Source: Antilocapra americana
Lineage: Eukaryota > Chordata > Mammalia > Artiodactyla > Antilocapridae
Direction: 5' to 3'
NCBI GenBank assembly: GCA_007570785.1
Contig: ML664152.1
Coordinates: 3,710,430 to 3,774,429 of the forward strand
DNA: 64,000 nucleotides
The notes beneath the pieces are model-generated. The model did not search any database and was not told where the DNA came from. It worked only from the letters and a program-made list of their open reading frames with translations. A program made the position numbers and the translations under genes. Position 1 is the first letter of the stretch. Every line of letters starts with the position of its first letter. This document shows, piece after piece, positions 24,401-36,400 of the stretch.

Positions 24401-27400
24401 ACTGGACAGCCACTTGCAAAAGAATGAAACTAGAACACTTTCTAACACCATACACAAAGATAAACTCAAAATGGATCAAAGATCTAAGCATAAGACCAGA
24501 AACTATAAAACTCCTAGAGGATAACATAGGCAAAACACTCTCTGACATAAACCAAAGCAGGATCCTACATGACCCACCTCCCAGAATATTGGAAATAAAA
24601 ACACGAATAAACAAATGGGACCTAATTAAAATTAAAAGCTTCTGTACAACAAAGGAAACTATAAGCAAGGTGAAAAGACAGCCTTCAGAATGGGAGAAAA
24701 TAATAGCCAATGAAGCAACGGACAAACAATTAATCTCAAAAACATACAAGCAACTCCTGCAGCTCCATTCTAGAAAAATAAACGACCCAATCAAAAAGTG
24801 GGCCAAAGAAGTTAACAGACACTTCTCCAAAGAAGACATAAAAATGGCTAACAAACACATGAAAAGATGGTCAACATCACTCATTATCAGAGAAATGCAA
24901 ATCAAAACCACAATGAGGTATCACTTTACACAAGTCAGAATGGCTGTAATCCAAAAATCTACAAGCAATAAATGCTGGAGAGGATGTGGAGAAAAGGGAA
25001 CTCTCTTACACTGTTGGTGGGAATGCAAACTAGTACAGCCACTATGGAAAACAGTGTGGAGGTTCCTTAAAAAACTGCAAATAGTCCTGCCATATGACCC
25101 AGCAATCCCACTGCTGGGCATATACACCGAGGAAACCAGAATTGAAAGAGCCACGTGTACCCCAATGTTCATCGCTGCATTGTTTACAATAGCCAGGACA
25201 TGGAAGCAACCTAGATGCCCATCAACTGACGAATGGATAAGAAAGCTGTGGTACATATACACAATGGAATATTACTCAGCATTAAAAAAAATTCATTTGA
25301 ATCAGTTCTACTCAGATGGACGAAACTGGAGCCCATTATCCAGAGTGAAGTAAGCCAGAAGGAAAAACAACAATACAGTATATTAACGCATATATATGGA
25401 ATTTAGAAAGACGGTAACGAGAACCCAACATGTGAGACAGCAAAAGGAACGCAGATGTATAGAATAGACTCGTGGACTCTGTGGATGAGGGTAAGGGTGG
25501 GATGATATGGGAGAATGGCATTGAAACGTGTTAATTATCATATGTCTAATCAATCACCAGCCCAGGATTGATGCTCGGGACTGGTGCATCGAGATTTCCC
25601 GGGGGGAGGGAGGAGGGAGGGAGGAGGGAGGGGGGTTCTGGAGGGGGAGCTTATGTAAACCCATGGTGATATGGCATTGTATGGCAAAAACAATAAAAAA
25701 AAAAAGAAAATATAATAAAAAAAAAAGAGGAACCCCCAAAGGGAATGGTCTCCCTGCAAACACCAGAGTGGTGACCACTGTCATAGTGTGGCAGCAGTAG
25801 GAGCTGGGGGGCCCTATCCCCATGAGCTGTGAGGGCTGAGGGGGGCCCCAGCCTCTGTCCCCTGAGCCCTCACTTGCAAACCCAGCAGCCTGGATGGGAG
25901 ACCTTCTCCCCACTCCCCAGACCTGTCTGTGATCTCCTGCCTTAGAGCCACCCAGCAATGCCCTCCTTGCCCACTCACTGAGCACCCACTCCATCTGGGC
26001 ACCGCCTGGGGGTGTGAGAACACAGCAGAAATGAAACCAGCTCCTGTCCTGGGGTTTCCCAACAGAAGCAGGGAGAGGACAGTACAGAGCAGACAGTGGT
26101 TGGGGCCCTGGAGGAGGGAGGCCGGGAGAGAGGCCCTGAGTCTGGGTGGAGAGGGGTCTGCAGGCCCCAGACAGGGTGGGCCGAGGAGAGGCCAGGGTTT
26201 GGCGGAACTATGCTCACAGAGCCACCTTCATCCAGCCAACGCTTGGTTTACTGCTGGAAGGTGTTATGAGCCCCCAGGGCCTGCCCCACTTGGCCTGCCC
26301 TCTCTCTCTCTGTACCCCTGGCATCAGGCACTTGTGGTGAGAAGCGACACACTAGGATGCAACCCGAGACCTCCCAGAGAAGCCATGGGGGCCATACCAG
26401 CCCACCTCCCGCCTCCAGTTCCAGGGTCTGCAGAGCGCAGGCAACTTCGGGGGCTTGGCAGGAGTGGTCCAGAGTGTGTGCTTCCCAACTGAGTTTTGGG
26501 AAAGTTCAAGGACATCGCTGTCAGCCTCCTGACTCTTGGATCAGGACAGGCTTGCCGTCACCAGGTCTCATGCGCCCAGCTCACAGGGGCCAGGGGCTTG
26601 TTTTGCCCCCTTCCTTTCCTCAGAATATGCTGCTGTGTTCTCTCCGAGACCCCTGATGGGGCTGGTGACACTCGTCTCATGTGCTCTGGGATCCACAGCT
26701 CACCTGTCATTTACCTTTCAGTAAGATTCTATCCGAGCTTCCCAGGTGGCGCTAGTGGTAAAGAACCTGCTTGTTAATGCAGGAGATGTAAGAGAGAGAT
26801 GCAGGTTCCATTCCTGGGTTGGGAAGATCCCCTAGAGGAGGGCAGGCTACCGACTCCAGTAATTTTGCCTGGAGAATTCCCATGGACAGAGGAGCCCGGC
26901 GGGCTACAGTCCATAGGGTCGCAGAGAGTCAGACAAAACTGAAGTGACTTAGCCCACACGCACTCATGCAAGAATTCTATCCCCCTTGAAGTGACAGCGA
27001 TAAACAGTCAGCAGACCAGTGGCCTGTGGGCCAGTTTTCCCACTGCTGGCTTAGAGGAAAACCTGGGGCCATGTCCTCTCACGTTGAAGAAACCTTGACC
27101 TGCCAGTCACACATCATGTCTCCTCTGGGAGCCTCCCACCAAAGATAATCGGCAGGGCTGGCTGCTCACTTTCCAGGGCTTACATGTTCTTTGGATCTGC
27201 CCATGTTTTAAGAAGGACTGGGACTTTCCTGGTGGTCCAGTGGTTAAAACTCCACACTCCCAATGCAGAGGGCCCAATTCAATTCCTGGTCAGGGAACTA
27301 GATCCCATAACTAAATGCCACAACTAGATGCTGTAACTAAAGACCCTGCATGTCACAACTAACAGCTGGCACAGCCAAACAAATAAATATTAAAAAAAAT

Positions 27401-30400
27401 TAAAGAAAAGAAGAAGGCCAACTGATCCTGATAACACAAAAGCAATTGGAATCCTGGGCATCTGCTAGCTAGATGTGATGACATGGTTTCCCCTTGGAGA
27501 TGATGAACCTTCTTGGGCTAAAACATCCACATACCTACAGACCCAGTTCCATCGATGATGGCAGTCACGGTGGCCAGGGCATGGGAGTTTCCCTTCAGGC
27601 TTTTGTGCGTCCCCTGAAGGAAAAGGAACATCAATGTGAAACATGCTCCAGCAATGGCAGAGTGAGAAATAAATCTATGCCTCCTGCACGACAACCCACC
27701 CAAATCACCGTGCAAAGCAAAACGTGGGGTCTTTCCATTGGGAGACTGAAGCTCTATTCCATACCAGACTTATCTTGGAAAAGCATGCAAAGCTTCAAAT
27801 GCTTTTCATAGTAAAAAACCATCAGAGATATTAATACTTGTCCAAGTACACTCTGGTTTCCCTGGTGGCTCAGACAGTAAAGAATCTGCTGGCAATACAG
27901 GAGACCCAGGTTTGACCCCTGGGTCGTGGAGATCCCCTGGAGGAGGGACTGGCAACCCACTCCAGTATTCTTGCCTAGAGAATTCCATAGACAGAGGAGC
28001 CTGGTGGGCTACAGTCCATGAGGTTGCAAAGAGTCGGACATGACTGACAGACTAACAACTTTCAAGTGTATTCTAGTTAAAAGAACTCTTAGAATTCTCT
28101 TCAATAAGCAAGGCTTTCCTTGGCACCATCATTGAGGCACCGTATCATCCAGCGTGGAAAGCAAAGAGACGAACAGGGCTCATCCTGTCCCCAGGCTGAC
28201 CACTGGAGCCAGCAGAAAAGATCAAGGGTGCTTGGGAGCTGGTGTGGGGAAGGGATGCTGGACAGATGGCTGAGAAGCCTGGCCTCCCTCCCACAAGTCT
28301 ATACACCATGTGTGGGGAACTGCTTGCGGTTTTAAATAAGCTTTTAATTTAGAACAATCTTAGACTCACAGAAAATGTGCAGAGGACAGAGCTGTTACAA
28401 GTCCTGCACCCACTTTGCCCTGTGTTAACATCTCACACTGTTGGGCTACATTTATCATGATGAATGACCCAATATTGATTCCTCACTCACGAAAATCTAT
28501 GCTTTTTTCAGACCCCTGGCTTTTTAATCTAGTGTCAAACTGAATCTGTGTCCCAGGAGCCCACTCAGGACACTAGCCCACGTGTCTCCCGGGGCTCCTC
28601 TTGGCTGTGACAGCTTTGCAGACGTTGTTTCTGGGACTTTCCTTGTTTCCCGTGATTGGATGGGTGTGGGTTCTGGAAGGAAGACCACGGAGGTGAAGGA
28701 CCGTGGGCATCACCTCTCACCCTGCGTCTGTGCATCAGCTTGATGCCTCCCTGCAGGTGCTCCCACTCGGCGGAGGGGGAGTGGCTGTTGGCTTTCTCCC
28801 TTGAGAAGTTACTTGATCTCCCCTCCCCACGCTGTCCTCTGCAGGAGGACGTCTCTGTGCTCAGCCCACCCCTGAGGACAGGGGAGGTGGGCTCCCTGCC
28901 CCCAGGCAGAGGACCTGCCTATGCCCTTCTGTACAGGACACTGCCTCTCCTCTCCCAGTTATTTATGGACACTACTTCAGGGGACTTTATACTTCAGTGC
29001 AGTGCATGTATCCTGCCGATGTCCACACATGGCTCCCGTGTAACATGTCTTGTCTTTCCTGTCAGGTAGATGAGACGGCCCTGCGGCCTCCGGGTCCCTC
29101 TGGCCTGGAGTCAAAGGCCACCTGTCAGCAGTGTTTCCTCCAGGAAGAACTGAGCAGGAGCCCCCGTGGATCCCCTGGCCCAGGGTGGCCCCACATGGAA
29201 TTCACCACCCTGTGCAATAAACATTTCTTCACTACACTGGCCTCTCTGGAGCATGTCCTCCCAGAGCCAGGACCCCACCTGGCTTGTCCCTGCAGTCCCC
29301 AAGACTGGCAGAGGGCTGGGCACAGAGTGGGACACCCACGGCGGGCTGCACTCTGCTGAGGCCCTACGGGTGGGCTCTGTGGGTCACGGCCATCGGCTTC
29401 CAGGGCTGCCAGAGTGGCTCAGAGGAGTGAGCCAGATGCTGGCATCAGGCCTTGGACCCCTGGATCACAGGACGGGGCGGCCACGACCCCTTACCTGCTT
29501 CAGAAGACTCTTAGCCCCCTTACTGGCCATCTGCCCAGCAGTGCTCGTAGAAACAGACCGTCTCACCATCAGAGACCACCCACCACGACAGCCGTGATGG
29601 CAGAGGTGGCCGTCCCGCCAGCGTCTGGCCCCGGCTCTGTGACGAGCTTCGCGTACTCACCAGGTCGGCGGACACGGCAGTCGTGATGAGCGCATACGGC
29701 CCGCTGACCAGGGCCCCGCTGAGGAGCAACATGGCTGCGGGAACAGGAACCAAGAGGGGGAGTCAGCCGGCAGAACGGACCCCTGGGGGAGCTTCCACTG
29801 TCTGAGCTTCCCCCTGTTGGGCATCCTGGCATTGCACGCTGGCCCTGCCCTGAGCTGGACACGGGCCGGTCCTGGGAGTATGCCCACAGCAGCAGGGAGT
29901 GGCCACGGCTGGAGCAAGCGTCATAACATCTCCGTTAAACTTGCCCCGAGGTGGCTGTAGGTCTAGTCACACACTTTCGCAAAGACTCAAACCATTTTCA
30001 GAGAACCTGGCCCCCGTTTCCTTGAACCTGGGAGCAGAAGCCATGCTGAGAGGGAGTGAGAACCCCGACATCCAAGCACAGGCGTGACCACAGGCGTGAT
30101 GTGTGTGAGCACCTGATGCTGCCACCACCACAGCCTCGGCTGCAGCGGACAGGACTTCCTCTCTTTGCCCACGGCCACTGACGGCCACCCCCAGGGGACC
30201 TGGGGCCCCAGCACAGCCCAGTCCCTGACGGGTGGGACCACCGTGCCCAGTCCTGACACGCAGTCTCCTCACCCGACCCCAGGTTCAGGGGTCACCCTCT
30301 GGGTCACACTGCTCTGTGCGGAAGCTCCTGGACTAATGGGTCACGTCACAGGCCCCTTGCATCTGGAATTTGCCTTCTGGGTAACTTTTAACACGATCCC

Positions 30401-33400
30401 TATCAATCCCCTCTGCTGGGTTGTGAGACCAAAAGAAGCATTTACTCAGTGTCAGAGCCTTAATTTGATAGAGCTGCTTGTGGAAAGTTAAAATCAGAGA
30501 CTGTGCCCAGAATGGCAGCTGACAGAGCAGCTCAGAGGGGAGGCCATCCCAGGCTTGTGATGCTGGAAGTGCAGGACCTGGGGACCACAGCCCCGCCTAT
30601 TGCCTTCCAGGGGATGTGGGCTTCTCTGAGTGGCTCCTGCACTGGGCACCCACGGCTTCTCATGGGCCAGCCCTGGGGCCTGCACTCTCCCACACTGGCC
30701 CTTGTATCTGCAGCCTCAGTTCTGCAGGCAGGATCCCTGTGGGCCCCTCTGAAAGTACCCTGTCCAAGGAGGAACACAGGGCTGATTTTAGCCACAGTGC
30801 ACAAGCTGCATCTTTGCTTCTTTGCTGATTTTTCAGTTCATTTCACAAAGCTGTGTGGACCAAAAAAATGTCTGAAGGAAAGAAAGACCTTGTAGACTCA
30901 CCTATGGTGGCTTCCAGCCCCATTCTGCTGATGGAGGAAAACGCATAGAGCTGTGAACAGGGTCAAAACAGAAGAGGAACAAAGGTTTACTATGAGTAGC
31001 TGAGAGATTTCTGAAAAGTGACTCTTGAGCAGCAACCAGACAGTGGAAGGAAGGCCATGATGCTCTGGCAGGCTGTCCAAAGACAGGTGTCCAGATGCTT
31101 GCAAACTGTCCCCAGGCTGGACGCAGCACATAGGATCTGATCGTCGGGTGAGCTGGAAACCCGGGAGAGCCCCACCCTGAGCTCCTGGGGGAGGACCCTG
31201 TGTTTGGGGCAACTCTCCCTGAGCCCCGTGTCCCCTCCTGGGCCTAAGGCCCTGAACGCCAGGGCCTGGGTGGTGAGGGGACCCCAGTCAATGCTTCTAC
31301 ATCAAGGTTCTTGGAGTGTCTGTGCTGGGCAGTGTCCAGGGCCCCAGGATGACTGAAGACTGGGTTTTGCTCAGCCCAGTGGAGCGACAGATGGGCAAAG
31401 GAGTCAGTGCAAGTTGATAAGCAATAATACTATGTATGATGTTGTTGAGGAAACAGTGATGGTATAACCATGTACCCCTTGACCCTCGCCTTCACCCTGT
31501 GAGATGGTGCTGCTGACATCCTCATTTCTCAGATGAGGAAACTGGGGCTCACCTAAACACTTGAAAAACAATGGAACCTGGGTCATGAGGCGAGGGAAAG
31601 AGGGTAGGGCAGCCACAGTGGGGGTGCTACAAATGAGCAGGAGCCTGCTGGGAGGAGGAGAAAGGAAGGGAAGGGCACCCCAAAGAGAACAGCTCACACG
31701 TGAAGGAAGGGAGGAGGGAGAAGCCACACAGGTGCTCAGTGTGCAGGGGCTGGGGGAGGGGGAGGCTGAGTGGGAGGCACTGAGTCAGGGAGAGGTGATA
31801 CCAGGTCCCAGAAACCAGAGCCCTCAGAGGAGCTGCGCCGGCAGCTGCAGGTGTGCGGGTGGGAGGACACGGGGGCTGTTCTGGAGGGGCAGGGACCGTG
31901 ACGAGCCGGAGGGGCTGCTGGGCTCACCGTCGGGGCTGCGAGCAGCAGCATCAGGCCGCAGGTGGAGGCCCTTTTCTCCAGGCGATCAGAAATCACACCT
32001 GCCAGGATCCCACCTGCAAGGCAGAGGGAGGGTCCTGAGGGGTGTACAGGCCCCATGGAGAGGGAGCAGGACGCGCACTGCTGTAGCAGCAAGGAGAGCA
32101 GGACCTCTTCCCTGGGCCCTTTGCACCCTTGAGCAGGCTGGCCCCAAAGCCCCTTTGCCTGGGAGCATCCTAGCACCACCAGCCTGTCCCCCACCAGGTA
32201 CCCTGGTCCCCAGGGAGCCCAGGGTGGGGAGGAACCTGCTACCAGAGGCCAGGCACCGGGGGCCTCCCAATAGGGAGCCAAGTCAAACAGCGTCCAGGCT
32301 GAGGGTGTCCGTGCATCACCTCAGTGGTGAAGGCTTTTGTCAAAGTAGGACAAGAGGAAACGAACTCACCAAAGATCCCGCCCACGTCGAACAAGGTGGA
32401 GAGCTCCCCGGCCTTCTTGACATCAAGGTGATCTATCAGAATGAGAGCAGAGTGTTCAAAGTGATAACCAAGAAGGACTTATTGCACAGCACAGGGAACT
32501 CTGCTCAACGTCATGTGACAGCCTGGATAGGAGGGGAGTTTTGGGGAGAATGGATACATGTATATATATGGCTGACTCCCTTTGCTGTTCACCTGAAACT
32601 ATCACAACATTGTTAATTGGCTATACTCCAGTACAGAATTAAAAGTTAAAAAAAAAATGATGGCAGCATGTCACCGTGAGAAGGCTGCAGCGGTGTACAA
32701 GCCATGCACAACCTTCTTTTGTTTCACAAGCATGATTTAAACCAAGCAGCGATTATGAGATCCGTGATCAGATTAGCATTAAAATAGTAATTATCAGAGT
32801 AGATGGAGAAAAAAGGAGTGTGCTTTGTGGGCAGAGACACATAGGAAGTGTGAAAAATGAACACTCATAACCAAAAGGTAAGGGCTCTCCTGGCTCTGTC
32901 TAGGCATCACCCTGCCTTTGCTCTGTGGCCCCTCAGGGGAGCCGTGAGGTCAGATGCAGGGCTGCGGGCCGTGGCCTGGGGGAAGGGCTGGCCCATGGGA
33001 GCCCCTCGACACAGACTGTATGACCCCCCGCTTTCACACCTGGGAGGGGCTGGAACCTTCTCCCTCAGAGAAGGAGGCCGAGGCCTCAGGATGCTCAGCG
33101 CAGGACTCTGTCTCCAAATGCCCACCTAGACTGGGTCTCGGCTGATGACGCTGGATGGTCCCCTCGCTGCCTCCGACTCCCATCCTGAGAAACTCTACCC
33201 TGCTGCCTCGGGCTCACGTCCCTCTCTGCTGCTCCTTACAACACTGCTAGTGAAATGGAGCAGGGCCTTATGGTCCTTCCCCAACCCCTGTCCTCTGCCT
33301 GCCTTCTGTCGGTGGAAAAGCTTTAGCCAAAGAGTAAGTTTAATCAGAGCAGTGAGAAACGCAGAAACAAAAGAACACGGTCAAAGGAGACCAAACAATA

Positions 33401-36400
33401 ATAATGTAGTGATTAAGCAAAGTCAAGGACCTCCTCAAGGGCCATAGACAATATTCGGGGCCATCTCCCGTGACTGTCTTACGGACACTGAAACCCCCGC
33501 CAGGTGAGAGAAGCTAACTCCGTGACCAGGCTGTAGTTGTGACATAACCTGCCACAGTCCCAAGAACTGGCCTCAAGGAAATGGGAACACGCTGACCCTG
33601 GACCTGAAGATTCAGTTCAGTTCAGTCGCTCAGTCATGTCTAACTCTTTGCAACCATGAAACGCAGCACACCAGGCCTCCCTGTCCATCGCCAACTCCCA
33701 GAGTCCACCCAAACCCATGGCCATTGAATTGATGATGCCATCCAGCCATCTCATCCTCTGTCGTCCCCTTCTCCTCCTGCCCCCAATCCTCCCCAGCATC
33801 AGGGTCTTTTCAAATGAGTCAGCTCTTTGCATGAGGCCAAAGTATTGGAGTTTCAGCTTCAGCATCACTCCTTCCAATGAACACCCAGGACTCATCTCCT
33901 TTAGGATGGACTGGTTGGAACTACTTGCAGTCCAAGGGACTCTCAAGAGTCTTCTCCAACACCACAGTTCAAAAGCATCAATTCTTTGGTACTCAGCTTC
34001 CTTTATAGCCCAGCTCTCACATCCATACATGACCACTGGACAAACCATAGCCTTGACTAGATGGCCCTTTAATTGAAGATTAACTGTACTGAAAACAGTC
34101 AAGATGACCCTGGTTAGACCACTGAGGACCAGTATCCAGATGACTGTCAGAGCTGACTGTGCTGTTTCTGCACATAGCCCCTCCCTCCATCTACAAAAGC
34201 TCTTGCTCACTGGCTGGCCATCACTGGGGGAAGTTGGCCTTTGGACAGGCAACCCCCCCACCCCACCCCTGTTGCCAGCATCCAAATTAGAACAAACTCT
34301 CCTTTCCACCAACCTTGCCTCTTTATTAGCTTTTGAGCCGTGAGCAGCCCCACCCCGCTTTCAGTTACACTGGGAATACGTGGTCTGTGCTCTGGAGCCC
34401 CACGTCCCAGATTTCTCCTTTTTTCACATTCACTAGAGCACGCACCTCCCAGGGACCCTGGCTTTTTTGCTTTGTCCTCGAAATCCCTGACTCTGGGGCC
34501 CAGAGGCCCTCCTGACCATCTGGGTCCCTGTTCAGTTGTGGCTGTAGCCCCCACACAGGGACCTCTTCTCTGAGAACTGCTGGTCCTTCCCATCTTCCCC
34601 TGTGGTCACGCCCAGGACACGGGGTATGTGTTACAACAAATGGGTCTGCTGTGTAGTAACCTACAGCTTTAGCCCCTGCTGGACTTCTGAAAATGCAGGA
34701 CAAGCTGTCTGCTCCCCCAGAGTTAGAGCTCAGCTCCAGGAAGCAATTTCCAGGTCAGTCATGAAGGCTGTATTATCTGAGATCCCCAGGGCCTCTCTCC
34801 CTGCTCACCAGCTGCTGTAACCAAGTCAGATACAGCCTAAATTTAAAAGCAGGCTGCCCCAGATAGGAAGCCCCCTGGGGAACCAATAGCCACAGCTGGG
34901 GTAGACCATGTCAACCCTTTAAACTCCATCTAGGTTCTCATCATGGCAATAAAACATTCTTATCTGAATTCTCTTTGTCTGTTGTTGTTCAGTTGCTAAG
35001 TTGTGTCTGACTCTTTGAGGCCCCATGGACTGTAACATGCCAGGCTCCTCTGTCCTTTGCTTTCTCCCAGAGTTTGCTCATATTCTTGTCCACTGAGTTG
35101 GTGACATCATCTAACCATCTCACTGTCTCCACGTCTACCTCTCTTTGTCTACATGTTTCCACTAATCATGCTATGTGATTCAAGAGCGTCATGCACCTCT
35201 CTCCTTCCCAAGTTTATAGACACCGGTGGATAAAAGGGAGTCCCGATCACAGCCCTTGCACAGAGCTCTCCAGCTGTGCTGCTAGCAAGGGTACTTACCT
35301 ACATTTGTGATGTAGAGTGGAAGCCAGAAAAGGAACGTGTAGCTGACCAGTTTCGCAAACAGCAGACACAGAGAGAACTCTATCACACCCTGAAAGAGAG
35401 GGAGGGACAGAAGACGGACCTTGGCCCATGATCCCATAGAAATGGAGTGATGTTCTGACAAGTGAGGATTTATAAGCAGCTTTTGGCAGGGAGGAGCTCT
35501 CTGCAGGAGGCCCCTTTTGTCTTGTCACTTTAGCAAAGCAGTAATGTGTTGCTACTGGCATGCTCAGTCCTAAGTCATGTCCGACTCTTTGGACTGTAAC
35601 CTGCCAATCTTCCCTGTCCTTCACTATCTCCCAGAGTTTGCTCAGACTCATGTCCATTGAGTTGGTGATGCCATCCAACCATCTTATCCTCTGCCGCCCC
35701 CTTCTCCTCCTGCTCTCAGCCTTTGCCAGCATCAGAATCTTTTCCAATGAGTCTGCTCTTCGCATCAGGTGGCCAAAGGATTGGAGCTTCAGCTTCAGTA
35801 TCAGTCCTTCCAGTGAGTGTTCAGGACTGATTTCCTTTAGGATGGACTGGTCCTTGCAGTCTAGGTTGGTCATAGCCTTCCTTCCAAGGAGCAAGCGTCT
35901 TTTAATTTCATGGCTGCAGTCACTGCCCACTACATTTTAACTAAACGTAAACCAGTCACTCGCATACTCTACTCATTTCTGACCCAGGCCAGATCTTTCA
36001 AATCTTTTGCTCACACAATACTTTGCCTAACTGGTCAGTTCTTTCCTAGATCAAAGAAGTAAAACTGAAGAACAAATAATTAAGAGATGACCAGATCTCC
36101 TCCTTGGCTTCCCCTTCAGTAACCTCACAAGCAAACTGTGTGAACAATACAGCATCTGGAGGAAGATCACGAACAGTCGACAAGCCTGCAGGCAGTGGGG
36201 GTGATGATGGCCCTGATCCTTCATCTCCATGATTAATTGAGATTACTCTTTTTCTCTTTAAAACTTCTATGTTCTCTTTGGAGTTGGTTTTGGGGACACA
36301 AATCCTCCTCCCTGGTTGCTGGCTACTCCGGTTAAAGCATCTTTCCTTTCTATCAGCATTTGCTTCTCAAGTGTTGAATTCAAGCAGCGAGCCGCTGGAC

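Larger units (their letters stand above)
22679..25724 (+). mobile_element. Young 5'-truncated ruminant L1
   Basis: A 3.05-kb L1 copy. It starts inside ORF2 after the endonuclease domain, carries the reverse transcriptase and C-terminal regions, a 3' UTR with a G-rich tract, and an A-rich tail (aataaaaaaaaaaagaaaat...). It is flanked by a perfect 15-bp target-site duplication, so the whole unit is one retrotransposition event by target-primed reverse transcription. It lies opposite to SLC37A1 transcription in the n-o intron. ORF1, the 5' UTR promoter and the endonuclease are absent, so it cannot move by itself. Confidence 0.96.
20123..27534 (-). other. SLC37A1: SLC37A1 intron between exons n and o
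   Basis: 7.4 kb, the longest or second-longest intron in the window. It contains a (CA)n, two CHR-2 SINEs, two Bov-tAs and the young L1, plus unique stretches at 20363-21569, 21780-22663 and 25740-26733 where I see no gene or repeat. Confidence 0.9.
27614..29660 (-). other. SLC37A1: SLC37A1 intron between exons m and n
   Basis: 2.0 kb. It holds a Bov-tA and an old L1 tail. The 28670-29660 part shows no recognised repeat. Confidence 0.88.
32433..35298 (-). other. SLC37A1: SLC37A1 intron between exons i and j
   Basis: 2.9 kb, largely repeat-derived: an L1 tail, an ERV LTR split by a BovB copy, and a second short BovB piece. 32662-33312 and 34370-34969 show no recognised element. Confidence 0.88.

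Noticed and set aside
22871..25353. Two long reverse-transcriptase-like frames as host genes
   Set aside because: They are L1 ORF2 fragments inside a retrotransposon with target-site duplication and A-rich tail.
31561..32616. 351-codon plus-strand frame as a real protein gene
   Set aside because: It is antisense to two verified SLC37A1 exons and the translation resembles no family. Kept only as a low-interest observation.
33617..34312. 231-codon minus-strand frame with GCESW and RMRWLDGI motifs as a host gene
   Set aside because: This is the C-terminus of the BovB LINE ORF read through into LTR sequence. The same motifs occur in the other BovB copies at 3892, 35562 and 42888.
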